Source of the DNA: Prorocentrum cordatum
Lineage: Eukaryota > Sar > Dinophyceae > Prorocentrales > Prorocentraceae
Reading direction: 5' to 3'
Length of the DNA stretch: 22,197 bases
Assembly: GCA_963575745.1 (NCBI GenBank)
Contig: CAUYUJ010006295.1
Coordinates: 32,501-54,697 of the forward strand
This document shows, one piece after another, positions 16,471 through 22,197 of this stretch. Position 1 is the stretch's first letter; every line of letters begins with the position of its first letter. A program made the position numbers and the translations under genes. Below the pieces are notes generated by a model. That model searched no databases. It was given only the letters and a program-made list of their open reading frames with translations, and was not told where the DNA came from.

Positions 16471-16869
16471 CGTCGGGGGCCTGGGCCAGACCAGACTTTC
16501 GCGCACTGAATCTCGCGTCTCACGATCTGCAGAGCCAGGCCGACATGACCGTCAGATCTGGGCGTCGCGAGAACCATCGCAACGGCCGGTGATTCAATAC
16601 TTTCGGTCGCTGGGGGCCGCCCCCCTTCCTGGCCCAAGGTCCGTCGGGACGGAAATGAAGCCCCGCAACCGCCCCCCCTTCCTGGGCTAGATCCCGCACG
16701 CGCACACGGAAACCTGATTCGGGAACTAACAACGGGAGCCTCGATCAGCCGCATGAGGACACCTCGCTTGCAGAATTTGCTGCTCAGGGAGAAAGACGCG
16801 GCGACTTCCTCCCTCACCCGTTCTGCCTATCATCAGCCCCCGCTCCCTCGTCTATCTCCCCGCGCTCTC

Positions 16870-16940
16870 CGCCTCCTCCTCCTCCTCCTCCTCCTCCTCC
16901 TCCTCCTCCCCCTCCTCCTCCTCCTCCTCCTCCTCCTCCT
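16870..16940. repeat. (CCT)n array preceding the second AT-rich triplet tract
   Basis: About 70 bases of CCT triplets, matching in kind and order the array at the window start. Confidence 0.95.
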
Positions 16941-18300
16941 CTTCTTATTCTTATTCTTATTCTTATTCTTCTTCTTCTTATTATTATTCTTCTTCTTCTT
17001 CTTAATATTCTTCTTATTCTTCATATTATTATTATTTTTCTTCTTAGTATTCTTCTTATTATTCTTATTATTCTTATTCTTCTTATTCTTCTTATTATTA
17101 TTCTGCTTATTATTCTTAGTCTTCTTATTATTCTTCTTAGTATTATTCTTCTTCTTCTTCTTATTATTATTATCCTTCTTCTTAGTATTCTTCTTATTAT
17201 TATTATTCTTATTATTCTTATTAGTCTTCTTCTTATTATTATTATTAGTATCAGTATTATTATTACTACTATTATTATCATTATTCTTATTATTAGTATT
17301 ATTAGTATTCTTCTTCTTCTTCTAATCTTATTCTTCTGATTATTTGTATTATTCTTCTTATTATTCTTCTTCTTAGTATTATTATTATTATTCTTATTAT
17401 TATTCTTCTTCTTATTAATATTATTATTCTGTTTCTTATTATTCTTCTTCCTATTATTAGTCTTATTAGTCTTCTTCTTCGTCTTATTATTAGTATTATT
17501 CTTATTCTTCTTATTGATATTATTATTCTTATTCTTATTATTCTTATTATTCTTCTTATTCTTCTTATTATTATTATTCTTCTTATTCTTCTTGTTCGTC
17601 TTATTATTCGTCTTATTATTATGTTTCTTCTTATTATGATTATTGGTATGCTTATTCTTATTCGTCTTATTATTAGTAGTATTATTATTATTCTTATTAG
17701 TATTAGTCTTATTCTTATTCTTATTATTCTTATTATTCTTAGTATTATTATTCGTATTCTTATTATTCTTCTTCTTAGTATTATTATTCGTCTTATTGTT
17801 CTTCTTATTCTTCTTATTAGTATTCTTATTATGCTTATTGTTCTTCTTCTTATTCGTATTATTCTTATTATTCTTCTGGTTATTCTTAGTATTCGTACGC
17901 TTATTATTATTATTCTTATTATTATTATTCTTCTTGTTAGTATTAGTATTCGTCGTCTTATTATTCTTATTCTTATTATTATTATTCGTCTTATTCTTCT
18001 TATTAGTCGTCTTCTTCTTATTAGTCTTGTATTATTCTTCTTCTTAGTATTAGTATTATTATTATTCTTATTATTCTTAGTGTTCGTATTCTTCTTATGC
18101 GTGTTCGTATTATTCCTCTTCTTATTATTATTATTCTTCTTCGTATCATTATTATTCTTCTTATTAGTATTAATCGTATTATTATTATTCTTAATATTCG
18201 TCGTATTCCTCTTCTTCTTATTCTTCTTATTATGATTAGTCTTCTTATTCTTATTATTATTCTTATTATTCTTCTTATTCTTACTATTATTAGTATTCCT
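16941..18300. repeat. Degenerate TTC/TTA/GTA/GTC triplet tract, no gene
   Basis: About 1.36 kb of triplets TTC, TTA, ATT, CTT, AGT and CGT, often in phase for hundreds of bases. Frames of up to about 200 codons give only Leu/Phe/Ile/Val strings (or Arg/Ile on the other strand) and are not credible proteins. It has the same position between two CCT-type arrays as the tract at 55-1490. Confidence 0.88.
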
Positions 18301-19162
18301 CTTCTTCTGCTTCCTCCTCCTCCTCCTCCTCCTCCGCCTCCTCCTCCTCCTCCTCCTCCTCCGCCTCCTCCTCCTCCTCCTCCTCCTCCTCCTCCTCTCC
18401 TACCTCCGCCTCCTCCTCCTCCTCCTCCTCCTCCTCTCTCCTCCTCTTTACCTCTCCTCCTCTCCTCTCCTCCTCCTCCTCCTCCTCCTCCTCCTCCTCC
18501 TCCTCCTCCTCCCTCCTCCTCCGCTCCTCCTTCGCCTCCGCCTTCCGCCTCCGCCTCCGCCCTCGCTCCTCCTCCTCCTCCTCCTCCCTCTCCTCCTCCG
18601 CCTCCTCCTCCTCCTCCTCCTCCTCCTCCTCCCTCCTCCTCCGCCTCCTCCTCTCCTCCTCTCCTCCTCCTCCTCCTCCTCCTCCTCCTCCTCCTCCGCC
18701 TCTCTCCTCCTCCTCCTCCTCCTCCTCCCTCCTCCTCCTCCTCCTCTTCTTCTTCTTCCTCCTACTCCTCCTCCTCTCCTCCTCCTCCTCCTCCTCCTCC
18801 TCCTCCTCCTGCCTCCTCCTCCTCCTCCTCCTCCTCCTCCTCCTCCTCCTCCTCCTCCTCCTCCTCTCCTCCTCCTCCTCCTCCTCCTCCTCCTCCTCCT
18901 TCCTCCTCCTCCTCCTCTCCTCCTCCTCCTCCTCCTCCTCCTCCTCCACCTCCTCTCCTTCCTCCTCCTCCTCCTCCTCCTCCTCCTCCTCCTCCTCCTC
19001 CTCCTCCTCTTCCTCCTCCTCTCCTCCTCCTCCTCCTCCTCCTCCTCCCCTCCTCCTCCTCCTCCTCCTCCTCCTCCTCCTCCTCCTCTTCTCCTCCTCC
19101 TCCCTCCTCCTCCTCCTCCTCCTCCTCCTCCTCCTCCTCCTCCTCCTCCTCCTCCTCCCTTC
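18301..19162. repeat. (TCC)n polypyrimidine array, ~860 bp
   Basis: Long TCC/CCT triplets with scattered CGC, CTC and TTC interruptions. The minus strand gives Glu/Arg/Gly homopolymers of more than 300 codons, which I reject as genes. The strand asymmetry is extreme, with nearly all pyrimidine on the given strand. Confidence 0.95.
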
Positions 19163-19339
19163 TTGTTCCTCATATATAACTTCTCCCTGTGGCACCCCGA
19201 GGCAAGTTTGTTTGTACGGCGGTCTGGGCGTTTCGCCTGAGACTTCCTCAACGTGTATGACTCTGAAGCTTAAAAGGTGACCCCGGTTTAATCCAGTTGT
19301 AGAATTATGCTGTTCTCGCAGTCGTAGTCGCATTCGCGA
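19163..19339. other. Short unique spacer
   Basis: A mixed-composition sequence between the TCC array and the CAGCCT array. Towards its right end GTCGCAGT-like steps lead into the hexamer repeat. No gene is seen. Confidence 0.4.
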
Positions 19340-20674
19340 TGACAGTCGCAGTGGCAACGGCAGTCGCAGTCACAGCCTCGGCCTCAGCCTGCATCAGCCT
19401 CGGCCTCAGCCTGCCTCAGCCTCAGCCTGCATCAGCCTCAGCCTCAGCCTGCTTCGCCTCAGCCTCAGCTGCCTTCAGCTCGGCCTCAGCCTTCCCTCAG
19501 CCTCACACCTGCATCATCCTCAGCCTCACTCCCTGCCTCAGCATCAGCCTGCCTCAGCTCAGCCTCAGCCTGCCTCAGCCTCAGCCTCAGCCTGCCTTCA
19601 GCCTCAGCATCAGCCTCAGCCTGCCTCAGCCTCACCCTGCATCAGCCTCAGCCTCAGCCTCAGCCTGCCTCAGCTCAGCCTCAGCCTGCCTCAGCCTCAG
19701 CCTCAGCCTGCCTCAGCCGCAGCCTCAGGCTGCTTCGGCCTCAGCCTCAGTCTGCCTTCAGCCTCGGCCTCAGCCTCAGCCTGCCTCAGCCTCAGCCTGC
19801 ATCAGCCTCAGCCTCAGCCTCAGCCTGCCTCAGCATCAGCCTGCCTCAGCCTCAGCCTCAGCCTGCCTCAGCCTCAGCCTCAGCTGCTTCAGCCTCAGCC
19901 TCAGTCTGCCTACAGCCTCGTCCTCAGCTTCAGTCTGCCTTCAGCCTACTAGCCTGCATCACATCAGCCTCGCTCGCCTGCTCAGCCTCAGCCTCCCTCA
20001 GCCTCAGCCTCAGCCTGCTTCAGCCTCAGCCTCAGTCTGCCTTCAGCCTCGGCCTCAGCCTCAGCCTGCCTCAGCCTGCCTCAGCCTCAGTCTGCATCAG
20101 CCTAAGCCTCAGCCTCAGCCTGCCTCATCATCAGCCTGCTTCAGCCTCAGCCTCAGCCTCAGCCTCAGCCTCAGCCTCAGCCTCAGTCTGCCTTCAGCCT
20201 CGGCCTCAGCCTCAGCCTACCTCAGCCTCAGCCCTCACCTCAGCCTTGCCTCAGCATCATCTGCCTCAGCCTCAGCCTCGCCTGCCTCTGCCTCAGCCTC
20301 ATCCTGCTTCAGCCTCAGCCTCAATCTGCCCTTCAGCCTCGGCCTCAGCCTCATCCCTTTCTCAGCCTCAGCTCAGCCTCAGCCTGCCTCAGCCTCAGCC
20401 TGCCTCAGCCTCAGCCTCAGCCTGCTTCAGCCTCAGCCTCAGTCTGCCTTCAGCCTCGGCGTCAGCCTCAGGCTGCCTCAGCCTCAGCCTGCATCAGCCT
20501 CAGCCTCAGCCTCAGCCTGCCTCAGCATCAGCCTGCCTCAGCCTCAGCCTCAGCCTGCCTCAGCCTCGGCCTCAGCCTGCTTCAGCCTCAGCCTCAGTCT
20601 GCCTTCAGCCTCGGCCTCAGCCTCAGCCTGCCTCAGCCTCAGCCTGCCTCAGCCTCAGCATCAGCCTGCCTCAG
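19340..20674. repeat. (CAGCCT)n hexamer array with higher-order blocks
   Basis: Dominated by CAGCCT, with variants CTGCCT, CAGCAT, CGGCCT and CTTCAG. A longer block containing CAGTCTGCCTTCAGCCTCGG recurs near 19749, 19903, 20034, 20185, 20325, 20439 and 20597, giving steps of roughly 114 to 158. Plus-strand frames are open throughout and read SASASACLSLSLPQPQPAS-like repeats. This is expected from a stop-free hexamer. Confidence 0.93.
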
Positions 20675-21112
20675 CATTCAAAATGTGGCCCAGGAATGGA
20701 GTTCTGGGAACTCGAAGAACACGAAGTGGCCTACAGTTGGCTCCGGGCATTCAAAATCATGCCCAGAAATGGAGTTCTTGGAACTCGAAGAACACGAAGT
20801 GGCCTACAGTTGGCTCCGGGCATTCAAAATCATGCCCAGGAATGGAGTTCTGGGAACTCGAAGACCACGACGTGGCCTACAGTTGGCTCTGGGCATTCAA
20901 AATCATGCCCAGGAATGGAGTTCTGGGAACTCGAAGACACGAAGTGGCCTACAGCTGGCTCCGGGCATTCAAAATCATGCCCAGGAATGGGGTTCTGGGA
21001 ACTCGAAGACCACGACGTGGCCTACAGTTGGCTCCGGGCATTCAAAATCATGCCCAGGAATGGAGTTCTGGGAACTAGAAGACAACGAAGTGCGTTACTG
21101 TTGGCTAAAAAA
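20675..21112. repeat. Six tandem copies of a 72-73-bp unit
   Basis: Copies start with CATTCAAAAT at 20675, 20748, 20821, 20894, 20966 and 21039 (steps 73, 73, 73, 72, 73). The core has CCCAGGAATGGAGTTCTGGG, AACTCGAAGA and GTGGCCTACAGTTGGCTCC. Two subtypes alternate: ACACGAAG in copies 1, 2 and 4 and CCACGACG in copies 3 and 5; copy 6 decays at its end. All three forward frames are open, so the reading cycles through frames every three units. Confidence 0.95.
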
Positions 21113-21228
21113 GGAGTCCCCGGATTCCGTCCAGCATCTGCCCAGACCCCCCTGGGGAGTCATGATGCTCTCTTTTGAGACCACTAAAAACCTACCAGTC
21201 TTCGCTCTTAGGTAAAGAAGTAGAGAGT
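21113..21228. other. Short spacer between two minisatellites
   Basis: About 115 bases of unique sequence between the 73-bp and 83-bp arrays. No feature is recognised. Confidence 0.4.
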
Positions 21229-21575
21229 TTCACGGATTGCGGGCGGATGGTTTTCAAACTGTGGCTCTCGCCTTAGCGCGGCGAACATTCATTCTTAAAA
21301 TTCGCAAGGGCTTCACGGATCGAGGGCAGGTCGTTTTCAACATGTGGTTCTCGCCTTAGCGCCGCGCACATTCATTTCAAATATTTGCAAGGATTTCTCA
21401 GATTGAAGGCGGGTCTTTGTCAGAATAAGGCCCTCGCCTTAGCGCCGACAACATTCGTTTTAAACACTTGCAAAAGTTGCACGGATTGAGGGCGGTCCCT
21501 GTTCAAAATGAAGTTATCGCCTTAGTGCCGCGCACATTCGTTCTACATGTTTGCAAGGGTTTCACTGGTTCCCAT
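21229..21575. repeat. Four-plus copies of an 82-84-bp unit
   Basis: Units begin with TTCACGGATTG or variants at 21229, 21312, 21395 and 21477, with a partial fifth at 21561. The shared core is CTCGCCTTAGCGCCGCGCAC followed by ATTCATT and TTGCAAGGG. Copies are about 70-80 percent alike by eye, so this array is older or less homogenised than the 73-bp one. Confidence 0.88.
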
Positions 21576-21888
21576 GGTCAACGTACCAGAAATGGTGTTT
21601 GGAAAGATTCTGGATTATGCGGATGCAACACTTATGTTGGTTCGCGGTGTTGAAGTCCCAAAAACGGCGTTCTGGCACGATTGCGGGTCGTCAAGACGCA
21701 GCAGTCAGGTTGATCCGTGGCGTTAAAGACCCGGGAACAATGTTTTGGCATTCCTCAAGATCTTCAAACGGTTGTCTTCCAACGAGGCAATTCCCTCTAT
21801 GGAACTGAACCGTTACAGGAGCCTATGATGAGGGAGCTTGGAAGGAACGTTACTTCCAACATCGTTGATGACCCGTGGGCTTACTGGT
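21576..21888. other. Unique segment without recognised gene
   Basis: About 310 bases of mixed composition. Short plus-strand frames (61-125 codons) run through it into the triplet array and show no domain. I see no RNA gene. Confidence 0.45.
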
Positions 21889-21988
21889 CCCCCTCCTCCT
21901 CTTCCTCCTCCTCCTCCTCCTCTTCCTCCTCCTCCCGCTCCTCCTGCTCCTCCTGCTCCTCCTCCTCTTCCTCCTCCTCCTCCTCCTT
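21889..21988. repeat. (TCC)n array
   Basis: About 100 bases of TCC/TCT triplets with a few CGC and TGC interruptions, directly abutting an ATC array. It may be the start of a third compound tract. Confidence 0.93.
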
Positions 21989-22055
<67 letters not shown>

Positions 22056-22197
22056 GCTCATCATCATCATCATCGTCGTCAGCATGATCATTAACATCAT
22101 CAGCATCGTCGAAATCATCAGCATCAGCAATATCATCATCGGCAGCATCATCCGCATCAGCATTAGCATCAGCATCATCATCATCGTTATCATCATC
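21989..22197. repeat. (ATC)n array grading into degenerate triplets, truncated by window end
   Basis: Pure ATC for about 65 bases, then mostly in-phase triplets CAT, CAG, CGT, CAA and CGG to the window edge. The given-strand bias is C/T/A with little G. Open frames here (poly-Ile, poly-Ser, poly-Met) are products of the repeat. Confidence 0.93.

Noticed and set aside
18290-19357. Minus-strand frame of 355 codons rich in Glu and Arg
   Set aside because: It is the reverse of the TCC array. Overlapping frames on the same strand are equally open, so openness is not evidence of coding.
20675-21575. CRISPR-like arrays of regular repeats
   Set aside because: Whole units of 73 and 83 bp are repeated, with no short repeat alternating with unique spacers and no cas genes. 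These are minisatellites.
21989-22075. Poly-Ile, poly-Met and poly-Ser/His frames over the ATC array
   Set aside because: Simple translation of an ATC microsatellite.
1-22197. Dinoflagellate spliced-leader sequence or SL RNA gene
   Set aside because: I looked for the known leader (TTTTGGCTCAAG core) on both strands by eye and found no match, so the host assignment rests on the retrotransposon and repeat character only.

Overview
The window looks like nuclear DNA from a repeat-rich microbial eukaryote, most likely a dinoflagellate. This is inference. It rests on one old Ty1/copia retrotransposon with a GC-rich coding region, an HVDD (not YVDD) reverse transcriptase motif and dinoflagellate-type Gag and pre-integrase wording (from memory of the family), and on the density of unrelated tandem repeats. 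I saw no bacterial gene, rRNA, tRNA, CRISPR array or dinoflagellate spliced-leader sequence. The only recognisable protein-coding content belongs to the retrotransposon.

Layout. 1-1930: a short CCT array, about 1.4 kb of degenerate ATT/CTT/AGT/CGT triplets, then a long TCC array. 2061-2282: arms of a large imperfect palindrome. 2283-11374: a 9.1-kb LTR retrotransposon, coding on the minus strand, inserted in the right arm of that palindrome. It has 5-bp target duplications (CTAGG), two ~203-bp LTRs differing at about 11 positions, an initiator-Met-like primer binding site and a polypurine tract. 11380-13000: no recognisable gene, only small inverted repeats and a 20-bp repeat. 13000-14690 and 15760-16270: two blocks of a ~102-bp satellite, separated by three copies of a ~237-bp unit. 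16870-19160: a second CCT / TTA-TTC / TCC compound tract laid out like the first. 19340-21575: three successive tandem families (CAGCCT hexamer, 73-bp, 83-bp). 21889-22197: TCC then ATC triplets running off the window.

Retrotransposon, read 3' to 5' on the given strand: 5' LTR, PBS, a repeat-rich leader open into Gag, Gag with a damaged zinc knuckle, a protease-like domain, a Cys/His cluster, a methyltransferase-like Rossmann candidate domain, integrase (HHCC plus DDE), a GDxVY post-integrase module, a proline-rich linker, reverse transcriptase with RNase H, and a C-terminal tail with a membrane segment and an HxxH/CxxC cluster. A 3' UTR with four 45-47-bp repeats precedes the polypurine tract. 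The genes read as one Gag-Pol polyprotein now broken by at least five frame changes and three in-frame TAG codons, so this copy is probably dead.

The best candidates for something new are the methyltransferase-like module and Cys/His cluster upstream of integrase, the membrane-plus-zinc tail after RNase H, the leader repeats whose irregular spacings are all multiples of three, and the palindrome split by the insertion.
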